From the NCBI RefSeq assembly GCF_012910715.1, contig NZ_JABBHF010000010.1:1-64000 (forward strand): 64,000 bases of DNA. The letters are read 5' to 3'. The position numbers and the translations under genes are program-made. The notes beneath the pieces were generated by a model. The model saw only the letters and a program-made list of their open reading frames with translations, had not been told where the DNA came from and did no database searches. This document shows positions 29,023 through 39,311 of this stretch, one piece after another (the first letter of the stretch is position 1; each line of letters opens with the position of its first letter). The stretch is from Flavivirga algicola. Its GTDB lineage: Bacteria > Bacteroidota > Bacteroidia > Flavobacteriales > Flavobacteriaceae.

Positions 29023-30795
29023 ATGACGAAAAAAAATTACATAATTTCTGAAAAGGATATCCAAATTGAAGGAGACTTAAATAATTTCAAAACAGAATTA
29101 TCGGTCCTTTCTAAATATTCAAATATATCTGTATTTGGATTTAAAATGATGGCGATATCATCTCCAGAGATTCCAAAACCAATAACATTAAAATGGAAAA
29201 TTTCTGCTCATAATGTTAAAGGTGTTTGGAAACCAACCACAGATTTCTCGAAAAGAATTCAAGCAGATTGGGAAAAGGATCATATGGAATCTAGAATTTC
29301 TATTGATGCGCCAGTTATTAGTTTGTTTGGCCATGACGATAACAATCGGCTTACTTTTGCTTGTTCCAATGCTATAAACAAGTTAGAACTTAATGCCGAG
29401 ATAAGAGAAGAAGACGATTGTTTCTATTGCCACATAACACTATTTTTAGAGCAGCAGTCCAAGCTTAAAGATTATCATGTTGAGATAAGGATTGATCAGG
29501 ACGAAAAACATTTTTCCGAAGCTTTAAAAGGAGTGTCTAAATGGTGGGAAGGTTTTGATAACTTAAAACCAACACCTGTTCCGGATATTGCATGGACACC
29601 ACTCTATTCAACTTGGTATCAATTTCATCAAAATTTAGAAGAGACCGTTTTAATTGAAGAATGTAAACAAGCACATAACTTAGGTTATGAGACTGTTATA
29701 GTTGATGATGGATGGCAGACTAACGATGGCAATAGAGGGTACGATTTTACAGGAGACTGGAAACCTGAGCGTCTTTCAAAAACCAAAGAATTTGTAGCAA
29801 ATATTCATGCTACAGGCATGAAAATAGGGTTTTGGTATTCGGTGCCTTTTTGTGGAAAAAAATCAGAAGCATATAAACGTTTTAAGGGTAAGTTTCTAAC
29901 AGAGAATCACCGCTGGGCACCTGTTTTCGATCCGCGGTATCCTGAAGTTCGTGAGTACTTAGTAAGTATCTATAAAAATGCCATATTAGATTGGAATTTA
30001 GACGGGTTTAAGCTCGATTTTATTGATGATTTCAGATTGTATGTCGACACACCAAAAGTTAATCCTAATATGGATTTCATTTCTATCAACGCAGCAGTAG
30101 ATAGATTATTAACTGATGTTATCTCAACACTTAAAAATATAAACCCTGATGTTTTTATAGAATTCAGGCAAAAATATACAGGTCCAGCCATGCGCAAATA
30201 TGGTAATATGTTCCGTGCATTCGATTGCCCTGGCGACGCTACTATGAATCGTATTAGAATTGCAGATATTAGGATGTTGGCAGGGAATACAGCAGTACAT
30301 TCCGATATGATTACATGGCATCATGATGAAGACCTGGAAGTAGCAGCTTTACAAATGGTCAATACCTTATTTGGGGTGCCGCAAATTTCAGTAGTTCTTA
30401 AAGATATTCCTAAAGACCATTTAGAAATGATAAAGTTCTATACCAACTACTGGAACATCAACAAAGAAATTATTACAACGGGTTTTTTTACACCTTATAA
30501 GCCGCTTGCTAATTATCCCATTCAAACAGTCATTAAGAATAATAAGATCATTATTGGCTTACATGACGACCATATAGTTCAGGTTGATGACATTTTTGAA
30601 AACGTAGATATTTTAAATGCAAAATTATCAACAAGTATTATTATTAAAACAAGTAAAGATTTAGGTAACTATAATTGCCGTATCTTTAATTGCAAAGGAA
30701 ATCTTCTTAATGAAGAAGAATTAGCCTTCAAAAAGGGATTATCTGAATTAAATATTCCAGCCTGTGGCCTAATTCAATTAACATTAAACAAGTAG
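29023..30795 (+). CDS. GH36-type alpha-galactosidase, cytoplasmic
   Basis: The 590-residue protein has no signal peptide. An N-terminal beta domain (1-190) is followed by a TIM barrel with the clan GH-D signatures: WTPLYSTWYQFHQN, TVIVDDGWQTNDG (about 227-240), GFWYSVPF and DGFKLDFIDDF with the probable nucleophile Asp near 332. The FRAFDCPGDATMNRIRIADIR segment has the likely acid/base Asp near 400-405. It would cleave a terminal alpha-galactoside after uptake. The symporter gene follows 7 bp downstream and glycerol genes follow that, pointing to an alpha-galactosyl-glycerol as substrate. Raffinose-synthase-like or other alpha-glycosidase activity is possible. Confidence 0.85.
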   Translation: MTKKNYIISEKDIQIEGDLNNFKTELSVLSKYSNISVFGFKMMAISSPEIPKPITLKWKISAHNVKGVWKPTTDFSKRIQADWEKDHMESRISIDAPVISLFGHDDNNRLTFACSNAINKLELNAEIREEDDCFYCHITLFLEQQSKLKDYHVEIRIDQDEKHFSEALKGVSKWWEGFDNLKPTPVPDIAWTPLYSTWYQFHQNLEETVLIEECKQAHNLGYETVIVDDGWQTNDGNRGYDFTGDWKPERLSKTKEFVANIHATGMKIGFWYSVPFCGKKSEAYKRFKGKFLTENHRWAPVFDPRYPEVREYLVSIYKNAILDWNLDGFKLDFIDDFRLYVDTPKVNPNMDFISINAAVDRLLTDVISTLKNINPDVFIEFRQKYTGPAMRKYGNMFRAFDCPGDATMNRIRIADIRMLAGNTAVHSDMITWHHDEDLEVAALQMVNTLFGVPQISVVLKDIPKDHLEMIKFYTNYWNINKEIITTGFFTPYKPLANYPIQTVIKNNKIIIGLHDDHIVQVDDIFENVDILNAKLSTSIIIKTSKDLGNYNCRIFNCKGNLLNEEELAFKKGLSELNIPACGLIQLTLNK

Positions 30796-30802
30796 TAAGA
30801 CT

Positions 30803-32458
30803 ATGGATACGTTGTCGATCATTTCTTTTATTGGCTTTACATTATTGGTTGCTTTCATAGCTTGGTACGCCACTCGTAAAACAGATGAAAAATCTGCCGA
30901 TGGTTATTATCTTGGAGGTAGAAGTTTAGGGTATATAACCATAGCAGGCTCCTTGTTGTTAACAAACCTTTCAGCAGAACAAATAGTAGGTCTTAACGGT
31001 CAGTCTTTTGCACAAGGCGTATTAGTTATGGCATGGGAAACCTTGGCAGCTATTTCAATGATAGTAACGGCCATTTATTTATTGCCTAAATACATGCGAT
31101 CTGGTATAACGACCATTCCGGAGTTTATCCAAGAACGGTTCGATGCCCAAACAAAATCCATATTGTCGCTATTGTTTTTAGTAGCCTTTGGTATTGTGTT
31201 GCTGCCAACTATTTTATATTCAGGCTCTCTGGCGTTTAGTACGATGTTTAATTTACCAGAAGTCTTAGGTGTATCGCAATCTACAGTTATATGGATCTGT
31301 GTTTGGTCCATAGGTATTATTGGTTCCATTTACGCTATTTTCGGAGGTTTAAAAGCTGTGGCGGTTTCCGATTTGGTAAATGCTATTGGTTTATTAATTG
31401 GTGGTCTGTTAATTCCTGTTTTTGGCTTAATGCTAATAGGCGATGGTAGTGTATCTAACGGATTAAGTACGTTGTGGGAAGCTAATCCAGAAAAGTTTAA
31501 TGCCAAAGGTGAGATAGATTCTTTTATTCCATTCGGTACCATTTTTACAGGAATGATGATAGCACAAATGTACTATTGGGGTACCAATCAATCTATTTTA
31601 CAACGCGTTTTTGGAGCTAAAAGTTTAAAAGAAGGTCAAAAAGGTATGATATTGGCAGGTTTTGTCAAGTTCCTCATTCCTGTGATTGTAGTCTTGCCAG
31701 GTGTTATTGCATGGCATGTATTCGGAAATGATTTAGGAAATGCAGATCAAGCATATCCTGCTTTGGTTCGTAAAGTCTTGCCAGGGGCTTTTTTAGGATT
31801 CTTTGCAGCGGTTCTTTTTGGTGCTGTTTTGAGTTCATTTAATAGTTTATTAAATAGTAGCTCTACGCTATTTGGGGTTGACCTATACCGTCAATATTTC
31901 GATAAAAATGCTTCCGAGCTTAAAATGGTAAAAGCGGGGAAGGTATTTGGGTTACTTCTAGCCATTGTATCGATGACTATTTCGCCATTTATTGCCAATG
32001 CACCCGATGGCTTGTTTTCATATATCCAAGAATCACTAGGGAGTTTAAGCGTGCCTATTCTAGCCGTAGTAACTGTTGGAATCATTACCAAAAACGTACC
32101 AGCCATTGGCGCTAAAATAGTGTTGACTGTTGGTGTACTTATGTATTTGATTAGTCAATTTGTATTGAGTCCACATTTTGTTGATGCCGCACTGGCTGAG
32201 GCAACTGCCAATGGGATAACAGATGCTAAAGAGTTGGGTATTATAAAAGCAAAAGCGTACCCCCATTTTTTACATATTATGGGTATTTTATTTGTAATCA
32301 ATGTCGGATTTATGTTGCTAATGGGTAAACTATACCCAAATAAAAAGGTTTACACACCAAAAATTACTGAGCAAATAGATATAACACCTTGGAAATATGC
32401 TAAGGTAGTAGGCATTGTTATTACCATATTGGTTTTAAGTACCTATCTTATTTTTTAA
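30803..32458 (+). CDS. Sodium/solute symporter (SSS family), probably for the locus sugar
   Basis: The 551-residue polytopic protein has about 13-14 membrane segments. It shows SSS-family landmarks: YYLGGRSLGYITIAGSLLLTNLSAEQ near the N-terminus (landmark, about 35-60), GLNGQSFAQG, IFGGLKAVAVSDLVN and YYWGTNQSILQRVFGAKS. Its relatives include SGLT-type sugar transporters. Lying between the cytoplasmic alpha-galactosidase and glycerol kinase, it would carry the intact galactoside across the inner membrane. Spacing is 7 bp to the gene before and 17 bp to the one after. Confidence 0.88.
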   Translation: MDTLSIISFIGFTLLVAFIAWYATRKTDEKSADGYYLGGRSLGYITIAGSLLLTNLSAEQIVGLNGQSFAQGVLVMAWETLAAISMIVTAIYLLPKYMRSGITTIPEFIQERFDAQTKSILSLLFLVAFGIVLLPTILYSGSLAFSTMFNLPEVLGVSQSTVIWICVWSIGIIGSIYAIFGGLKAVAVSDLVNAIGLLIGGLLIPVFGLMLIGDGSVSNGLSTLWEANPEKFNAKGEIDSFIPFGTIFTGMMIAQMYYWGTNQSILQRVFGAKSLKEGQKGMILAGFVKFLIPVIVVLPGVIAWHVFGNDLGNADQAYPALVRKVLPGAFLGFFAAVLFGAVLSSFNSLLNSSSTLFGVDLYRQYFDKNASELKMVKAGKVFGLLLAIVSMTISPFIANAPDGLFSYIQESLGSLSVPILAVVTVGIITKNVPAIGAKIVLTVGVLMYLISQFVLSPHFVDAALAEATANGITDAKELGIIKAKAYPHFLHIMGILFVINVGFMLLMGKLYPNKKVYTPKITEQIDITPWKYAKVVGIVITILVLSTYLIF

Positions 32459-32475
32459 ATTGAATAGTACAAAAC

Positions 32476-33957
32476 ATGAGCAAAAAATATGTCATAGCAT
32501 TCGATCAGGGAACTACAAGTACACGAACCATTGTTTTTGACGAAAAAGGGACTATTGTTTCAATTTCTCAAAAGGAATTAAAACAATACTATCCACAATC
32601 TGGTTGGGTAGAACACGATGCTTTAGAAATATATAATGACCAATTAGAAACATTCAATAAAGCAGTTTCAGATTCTGGAATCAACCCAGAAGATATTGCA
32701 GCCGTAGGGATTACCAACCAAAGAGAAACAACCGTTGTTTGGGATAAAAAAACAGGAAACCCCATTCATAAAGCCATCGTTTGGTTAGACAAAAGAACGA
32801 CTCATATTTGTAAAGACATAGAAGAAAAAGGACTTTCGAGTTATATTAAAAAGAACACAGGTTTGGTTATCGACTCTTATTTCTCGGGAACCAAATTGAA
32901 ATGGATTTTAAATCATGTCGAGGGTGCGCAGGAAAAGGCTGAAGCAGGAGAACTTATGTTCGGCACTATTGATAGTTGGTTGATTTATAAGTTTACCAAT
33001 GGCAAAAAACATGTAACAGACCATACCAATGCATCCCGTACCATGATTTACAACATTAAAAAATTGGAGTGGGATAAAAAACTACTAGAAGCATTAAACA
33101 TCCCGTTGTCTGTATTGCCTGAGGTTCAAACATCATCTTCAGATTTTGGTTTTATAAATTACGAGGGTGTGGCAATACCAATTTACGGTGTTGCTGGCGA
33201 TCAACAAGCATCTTTATTTGGACAAGGAGGATTTGAAGCTGGCATTGCAAAAAGTACCTATGGTACAGGATGTTTTATTCTATTAAACACTGGTAAAAAA
33301 CAAGTAAGATCAAAAAAAGGTTTATTGACTACTCTAACATGTAGTTTGGACTCCGAACCAGTAAATTATGCTTTAGAAGGAAGCATTTTTGCTGGCGGAG
33401 CATCCATTCAATGGCTTAGGGACCGTATGCAGGTTATCGAAAAAGCAAGTGATACCGAAGCGATTTGCAACAACCTTCCGCCACTTAAAAACGTATATGT
33501 AGTACCTGCCTTTGCTGGCTTGGGGGCGCCACATTGGGATAGTAAAGCAAAGGGAAGTGTGTACGGGATGACTTTAGATACAGGAAGAGAAGAACTTATT
33601 AAAGCAACTGTTAACGCCTTGGCCTATCAAACTAAAGACGTTATTGGTGCTATGGAAAAAGATAGCAATAATAAAATTGTCACATTAAAAGTAGATGGAG
33701 GTGCCAGTGCCAATAATTATTTAATGCAGTTTCAATCAGACCTTTTGAATGTTGAGGTAGATCGACCAAAAATGATTGAAGTTACGGCTTTTGGAGCCGC
33801 ATTATTGGCAGGTATAAAAGCAGGTGTTTGGACGAAAAATAATATCACCGAAATAAGAGAAGTTGATAAGGTGTTCGATCCGAAAATGGATGAAAAAACA
33901 CGGAAAAAGAACTATAAAGGCTGGAAAAAAGCAATAAAGCGAACAAAAAGAAAGTAA
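32476..33957 (+). CDS. glpK: Glycerol kinase
   Basis: The 493-residue protein is full length for the family and phosphorylates glycerol to sn-glycerol-3-phosphate. Signatures include AFDQGTTSTRTIVFD (phosphate 1 region), GITNQRETTVVWDK, FSGTKLKWIL, GTIDSWLIYKFT and the second FGGY signature around GGASANNYLMQFQSDLL (about 411-427). The stop is one base from the glpD start. There is no glpF facilitator nearby, which fits glycerol arising inside the cell. Confidence 0.96.
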   Translation: MSKKYVIAFDQGTTSTRTIVFDEKGTIVSISQKELKQYYPQSGWVEHDALEIYNDQLETFNKAVSDSGINPEDIAAVGITNQRETTVVWDKKTGNPIHKAIVWLDKRTTHICKDIEEKGLSSYIKKNTGLVIDSYFSGTKLKWILNHVEGAQEKAEAGELMFGTIDSWLIYKFTNGKKHVTDHTNASRTMIYNIKKLEWDKKLLEALNIPLSVLPEVQTSSSDFGFINYEGVAIPIYGVAGDQQASLFGQGGFEAGIAKSTYGTGCFILLNTGKKQVRSKKGLLTTLTCSLDSEPVNYALEGSIFAGGASIQWLRDRMQVIEKASDTEAICNNLPPLKNVYVVPAFAGLGAPHWDSKAKGSVYGMTLDTGREELIKATVNALAYQTKDVIGAMEKDSNNKIVTLKVDGGASANNYLMQFQSDLLNVEVDRPKMIEVTAFGAALLAGIKAGVWTKNNITEIREVDKVFDPKMDEKTRKKNYKGWKKAIKRTKRK

Positions 33958-33958
33958 G

Positions 33959-35644
33959 ATGTTAGTGATGGAAAAAAATGTAGAATTTTCAGTTTTAAGT
34001 AGAACAGCACAAATCGAAAAATTACAGACTGCAAAATTCGATTTGGCTATAATTGGTGGAGGTGTCACCGGGGCAGGAATCGCTTTAGATGCTGCTTCAC
34101 GGGGTTTAAAGGTATGCCTTGTTGAGAAAAATGATTTTGCATCAGGAACCAGTAATAAATCTACAAAATTAATACATGGCGGTTTGCGTTATCTTAAGCA
34201 ATTTGAAATTGGCTTGGTGAGAGAATCGGGGTCAGAACGCGCCATAGTTCATAAACTTGCACCACATCTGGTGATTCCAGAAAAAATGCTATTGCCTTTA
34301 GTAGAAGGAGGCACCTATGGAAAAATGATGACTTCCATTGGATTAAAAGTTTACGATTTTTTGGCAGATGTTAAGGGTGATGACAGACGTAGGATGTTGG
34401 ATAAAGAAGAGACCTTAGAAAAAGAATCTTTGCTTAATAAAGAGGTGATTTTAGGCAGTGGGCTCTATGCCGAATACAGAACAGACGATGCACGTTTAAC
34501 CATAGAAATATTAAAGAAAGCAGTGTCTTTTGGAGCAACCATCATTAATTATTGTGAAATGGAATCGTTTAATTATAATGACGATTCTAAAATTAAGAGT
34601 CTCAATTGTAAAGACAACAATACAGGAAATACATTCAAAATAAAAGCTCGAAATTATGTTTCGGCTGCAGGTCCTTGGGTAGATACTTTACGTACCAAAG
34701 ACCATTCTATGAATAATAAATATTTACACTTGACCAAAGGTGTCCATATTGTATTTCCTTACGAAAAATTGCCAGTAAAACAGCCACTTTATTTTGATGT
34801 ACCCGATGGCAGAATGATTTTTGCAATTCCCAGAGGTCGCGCCACTTATGTAGGAACGACAGACACCAATTATTCAGGAAATTTAGAGCGGGTTATTGCT
34901 ACCAAGGATGACGCCGAATATCTGTTAAATGCTATCAATAGCACATTTCCAGATGTTAATGTTACCATTGATGACATTGAATCTAACTGGGCGGGTTTAA
35001 GACCTTTAATTCATGAAGAAGATAAAGACCCCTCAGAATTATCTAGAAAAGATGAATTGTTCATTTCAGATAGCGGACTCATTTCCATTGCAGGTGGAAA
35101 ACTAACAGGCTATCGTAAAATGGCACATCGTGTCATTGAAGCAGTTTTAAATACGATGAAGAAGAAGCATAAAGAAAACTTGAAGAAATCTGAAACAGAA
35201 AAGATTCCTTTAGTAAGTCCTGCACTTAAATCGTCTCAAGAAGTCAATCAATATCAATCTGAACTTGAAAAAGAGTTAAATTTATTGGGCATTACAGATA
35301 CTTACCATGCCTGGTATTTATGTACTACCTATGGAAGGCAATCGGAGGTCATTATAGAAAAATCAAAAATATTTGAAAATGAAGATGCCTTAGAACGATT
35401 GATTAGAGCAGAACTGTGGTACTGCATTCATTATGAGATGACCAATAGTTTAACAGATTTCTTTGTACGTCGTACAGGTAGACTCTATTTTAATATTCCT
35501 AGTGTAAGAGCATATATGGAGATTATTTCGAACGATTGCTTAAATTATTTAGGTTGGGATGATAAGCGTATGACCTCAGAAAAAGAAAACTTAAAGTTGC
35601 TTTTACAAGATGCAACAACGTATTACACTGAAGAATTTAAATAA
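33959..35644 (+). CDS. glpD: Glycerol-3-phosphate dehydrogenase (FAD)
   Basis: The 561-residue flavoprotein oxidises glycerol-3-phosphate to dihydroxyacetone phosphate and passes electrons to quinone at the membrane. The FAD-binding motif is DLAIIGGGVTGAGIALDAASRG (about 28-49), followed by SGTSNKSTKLIHGGLRYLKQ, the GlpD active-site signature. A C-terminal domain (about 410-540) has YGRQ and ELWYCIHYEM. An alternative start lies at 33968. One base separates it from glpK, so coupling is likely. Confidence 0.95.
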   Translation: MLVMEKNVEFSVLSRTAQIEKLQTAKFDLAIIGGGVTGAGIALDAASRGLKVCLVEKNDFASGTSNKSTKLIHGGLRYLKQFEIGLVRESGSERAIVHKLAPHLVIPEKMLLPLVEGGTYGKMMTSIGLKVYDFLADVKGDDRRRMLDKEETLEKESLLNKEVILGSGLYAEYRTDDARLTIEILKKAVSFGATIINYCEMESFNYNDDSKIKSLNCKDNNTGNTFKIKARNYVSAAGPWVDTLRTKDHSMNNKYLHLTKGVHIVFPYEKLPVKQPLYFDVPDGRMIFAIPRGRATYVGTTDTNYSGNLERVIATKDDAEYLLNAINSTFPDVNVTIDDIESNWAGLRPLIHEEDKDPSELSRKDELFISDSGLISIAGGKLTGYRKMAHRVIEAVLNTMKKKHKENLKKSETEKIPLVSPALKSSQEVNQYQSELEKELNLLGITDTYHAWYLCTTYGRQSEVIIEKSKIFENEDALERLIRAELWYCIHYEMTNSLTDFFVRRTGRLYFNIPSVRAYMEIISNDCLNYLGWDDKRMTSEKENLKLLLQDATTYYTEEFK

Positions 35645-35660
35645 AATATTGATTAATAGC

Positions 35661-38600
35661 ATGAAAAATAGAGCATTAAAATTAGGAACATATTTGTTTG
35701 TTTTAATGCTCTTTTTCAATTGTAAAAAGGAAGAAAAAATTATTGTATCGAAAAAGATTTTTGAAACGCTTGATGCATCAATTTCTGGAATCAATTTTTC
35801 AAATAATCTTACCGAAAATGACAGCCTAAATTATTTTACTTATTCCTATTTGTACATGGGAGGAGGGGTTGCTGTTGGCGATATTGATAATGATGGTTTA
35901 AAGGACATATTTTTTACAGGCAATCAAGTTTCAAATAAATTATACCTAAATAAAGGGAATCTTCAATTTGAAGATATTGCAAATAAGGCTGGGGTTTCAG
36001 GAGATAAACGGTGGTACACAGGTGTGACCATGGTAGATATAAATGCCGATGGCTATTTGGATATTTATTGTTCTGTAGGGGGTAAATTTCAGCCTAAAGA
36101 AAATCAATTATATATCAATAATCAAGATGGGACCTTTACAGAAAGAGCAAAGGATTATGGTTTGGCTGACGTTGGAAATAGTGTACAAGCTACATTTTTT
36201 GATTATGACAAAGATGGTGATCTTGATGTTTATGTGGCTAACTACCCACCAACAAAATTTAATGCTTCGGTTTATGTCTACGAGCAAAAAATGGCTCGTG
36301 TAAATAGCATTGAAACAGACCATTTGTATAGAAATGATGGTACTGTTTTTACAGATGTAACAAACGAAGCTGGAGTTAAAAGTTTTGGTTTAACATTAAG
36401 TGCTACTGTTGGTGATCTAAATAATGATTCATGGCCAGATTTATATATATCAAATGATTTTGCATCGCCCGATTATTTATATATGAATAACCAGGATGGA
36501 ACATTTAGAGAGGTGGTTAAAGATGTTATGTCACATACGGCTTTCTATGGTATGGGGGTTGATATTTCCGATTTTAATAATGATGGAAATCTGGATATTT
36601 TTCAGGTAGATATGGATGCCAAAACCAATAAACGCAAAAAGGCAAACATGGCAGGAATGAATCCAGATCTGTTTTGGGGCGTGGTAAATGCAGGGTTTCA
36701 TTACCAATACATGCAGAATTGCTTGCAAATGAATACAGGTGTTTTTGAAGATGGAAATCCTTTTTTTTCAAACATTTCTAGATTAACCGGTGTTTCATCG
36801 ACCGATTGGAGCTGGGGACCGCTCTTTGCAGATTTTGATAATGATGGCTTAAAAGATTTGTTTGTTTCTAATGGTACGCGCCGTGAAGTTAATAATAGAG
36901 ACTTTTTCAATCAAATTGATGATGCTTTTTCCATAGATAGTGATAAAACCTTGGAGATGAGTTTAGAAATTCCATCTGAAAAAATTGATAATTTCATTTA
37001 TAAAAATAATGGTGATTTAAATTTTAAACAGGCCAATAAAGATTGGGGAATAGAATTTAAAGGTTTCTCAAATGGTGTGGCTTATGCCGATTTAGATAAT
37101 GACGGTGATTTAGAAATCATTACGAATAACATTGATGATTATGCGTCTGTTTTTGAAAATAAAAGCTCTGAAACGAATAATTATTTAAGTATACAATTTG
37201 AAGGTACAGCAAATAATGGCTTTGGTTTAGGAAACCGCGTTTTTGTGACTTCTAATGGCGAAACACAAATGCAAGAGCTTACGCTAACACGTGGGTTTCA
37301 ATCTTCGGTAGCTCCAGAAATACATTTCGGCTTGTCTAAATCTGAAATTATTAACGAAATAAAGGTTGTTTGGACAGATGGAAAAGTTCAAAAATTAAAT
37401 AATGTTCCTAGTAATCAAACCATTGTTTTAAAATATTCGGATGCCAAAAACGATTCAGAACCTACTTTAACCGATACAAAAACATTGTTTTCTCCTGTAA
37501 AGGGTGCTTTTCCAGAACATAAACATGATGAAAATAATTTTGACGATTTTAAATATCAAGTGCTTTTACCTCATAAAATGTCAACATTTGGTCCAGCCCT
37601 TGCTGTTGGTGATTTAAATAGCGATGGCTTAGATGATTACTTTGTTGGAGGAGCATTTAACAGAGCTGGGTGTTTGTTTTTTCAAAATGATAACGGATTT
37701 GAACTTCAAACCCCAGAGATATTTCAATATGATAAACTGAGTGAAGATGTAGGTGCTTTAATTTTTGATGCGGATAATGATGGAGATAACGATTTATATG
37801 TAGTGAGTGGCGGCTATGAATTTTCGCCAAAATCTAAAATGCTCCAGGATCGATTGTATATAAATGATGGAAGTGGAAAATTCACAAAAAGTATTTTGCC
37901 AGAAATGATAGTGAGTGGATCTAAAGTCTATAATCTTGATTTTAATAAGGATGGGAAACAGGATCTATTGGTTTTAGGAAGACAAATTCCTGGTCATTAC
38001 CCTACTCCAGCGCATAGCTTTTTATTAGAAAACAAAACAGAAAATAGTCTTGTGGCATTTGAAGACGTTACCAAAAGTTTAGTCGGCCCATTTGAAAATC
38101 TGGGGATGGCAACAAGTGCTTTGATTACCGATTTTAATAATGATGGGTGGCAAGATATTATAATAGTTGGCGAATGGATGTCTATTCGGGTATTTCAAAA
38201 TACGAAGCATGGTTTTAAAGAAGTATCGGAAGCTGTTGGCCTTACAAAGGATACGACGGGTTGGTGGTGGAGCATCAATGAGGGCGATTTTGATGGTGAT
38301 GGTGATATGGATTATATGGTTGGTAACAATGGGCTTAACTATAAATACAAAGCGACCGAAGATGAAACCTTTGATATTTATGTGAACGACTTTGATAATG
38401 ATAATAAAGAAGATATCGTGTTGAGTTATTATAACGAGGGCAAGCAATACCCCGTGAGAGGGCGCGAATGTTCATCGCAGCAAATTCCACAGATTAAAGA
38501 AAAGTTTAAGAACTATGAAAGCTTTTCAGAGGCTACTTTGGTTGATGTATACGAAGAAAAGTCTTTGGAAGCTGCCTTGCATTATCAGGTAAAATCTTTT

Positions 38601-38966
38601 GCTAGTATCTATCTGGAAAACAAAGAAGGAAAATTTATAATACATGAATTACCTGTTGAAGCTCAAATGTCCAGTATCAATAAAATTTTAGTTGATGACT
38701 ACGACCAGGATGGGGCTCTCGATGCTTTAATAGCTGGAAACTTATTTTCTTCGGAAGTTGAAACCCCAAGGAATGATGGTGGTTACGGCCTCTTTTTAAA
38801 AGGTAACAAAAATGGGACTTTTAAAGCGATTGCATCATCTAAAAGTGGTTTCTTTACACAGGGTGATGTTAAAGATATGAAACATATTAAGACTAAAAAC
38901 GGCCAGTTTATTATAGTGGCAAAGAATGATGATTTTCTACAATTTGTAAATATTGGGAAAAATTAA
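35661..38966 (+). CDS. FG-GAP/VCBS and ASPIC/UnbV repeat lipoprotein
   Basis: The start at 35661 is chosen because MKNRALKLGTYLFVLMLFFN followed by CKK is a lipoprotein signal; a longer frame from 35610 overlaps glpD without adding anything. The 1101-residue protein consists of beta-propeller repeats with calcium-binding loops such as DIDNDGLKDIFF, DINADGYLDIY, DYDKDGDLDVY and DLNNDSWPDLY. A UnbV/ASPIC domain lies in the middle (WTDGKVQKLNNVPSNQTIVL, about 570-590) and a second propeller follows. Such lipoproteins are common at the end of Bacteroidota polysaccharide loci, where they are thought to bind glycans or act at the surface. It lies 16 bp after glpD. Confidence 0.87.
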   Translation: MKNRALKLGTYLFVLMLFFNCKKEEKIIVSKKIFETLDASISGINFSNNLTENDSLNYFTYSYLYMGGGVAVGDIDNDGLKDIFFTGNQVSNKLYLNKGNLQFEDIANKAGVSGDKRWYTGVTMVDINADGYLDIYCSVGGKFQPKENQLYINNQDGTFTERAKDYGLADVGNSVQATFFDYDKDGDLDVYVANYPPTKFNASVYVYEQKMARVNSIETDHLYRNDGTVFTDVTNEAGVKSFGLTLSATVGDLNNDSWPDLYISNDFASPDYLYMNNQDGTFREVVKDVMSHTAFYGMGVDISDFNNDGNLDIFQVDMDAKTNKRKKANMAGMNPDLFWGVVNAGFHYQYMQNCLQMNTGVFEDGNPFFSNISRLTGVSSTDWSWGPLFADFDNDGLKDLFVSNGTRREVNNRDFFNQIDDAFSIDSDKTLEMSLEIPSEKIDNFIYKNNGDLNFKQANKDWGIEFKGFSNGVAYADLDNDGDLEIITNNIDDYASVFENKSSETNNYLSIQFEGTANNGFGLGNRVFVTSNGETQMQELTLTRGFQSSVAPEIHFGLSKSEIINEIKVVWTDGKVQKLNNVPSNQTIVLKYSDAKNDSEPTLTDTKTLFSPVKGAFPEHKHDENNFDDFKYQVLLPHKMSTFGPALAVGDLNSDGLDDYFVGGAFNRAGCLFFQNDNGFELQTPEIFQYDKLSEDVGALIFDADNDGDNDLYVVSGGYEFSPKSKMLQDRLYINDGSGKFTKSILPEMIVSGSKVYNLDFNKDGKQDLLVLGRQIPGHYPTPAHSFLLENKTENSLVAFEDVTKSLVGPFENLGMATSALITDFNNDGWQDIIIVGEWMSIRVFQNTKHGFKEVSEAVGLTKDTTGWWWSINEGDFDGDGDMDYMVGNNGLNYKYKATEDETFDIYVNDFDNDNKEDIVLSYYNEGKQYPVRGRECSSQQIPQIKEKFKNYESFSEATLVDVYEEKSLEAALHYQVKSFASIYLENKEGKFIIHELPVEAQMSSINKILVDDYDQDGALDALIAGNLFSSEVETPRNDGGYGLFLKGNKNGTFKAIASSKSGFFTQGDVKDMKHIKTKNGQFIIVAKNDDFLQFVNIGKN

Positions 38967-39311
38967 TGTCATCCATTTGTTCATTGATGACTTTATTCAT
39001 ATTGTCGTCAGTGATTACTAATGTTGCAAGCAGTAGTTTTTTAATCCGCAATCCATAATTCAAATAAAGCACAGGTTTAACCATTGCTATTAAAATGAAT
39101 AAGAGCAGATGAAACAGAATTAATTACTTTCAATACCACAAGCAGGTTCAAAACAACTAAAGAACGTATTGTTCAGGAAATTTTATAAAATAAGAGACTT
39201 GTGCAACGATTTTAGGGAGTATCTCACCAAGTGTGTAAAGATTAAAAAAATAAAATATTAACTTTGAAGAACTGGGCTGGTGCCTTTCATAGGATACATT
39301 GTTGGCAACAG
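38967..39311. other. Intergenic region without recognised gene
   Basis: About 345 bp separate the sugar locus from the accessory region. No intact reading frame is credible. Short open stretches near 39150-39260 are broken by stops and may be gene debris. The right edge carries GTTGGCAA (39301-39308 on the plus strand), the outer end of the first cassette-like unit. Confidence 0.4.

Noticed and set aside
29015-29024. AAAGTAGCAT just before the alpha-galactosidase start, similar to the susC operator repeats
   Set aside because: Only the first ten bases match; the ATAC-N-GTAT core is absent, so a chance match is likely.
24255-38966. Agar, carrageenan or porphyran degradation locus
   Set aside because: No GH16, GH50, GH86, sulfatase or anhydrogalactose genes are present; the enzyme content is limited to galactosidases and glycerol metabolism.
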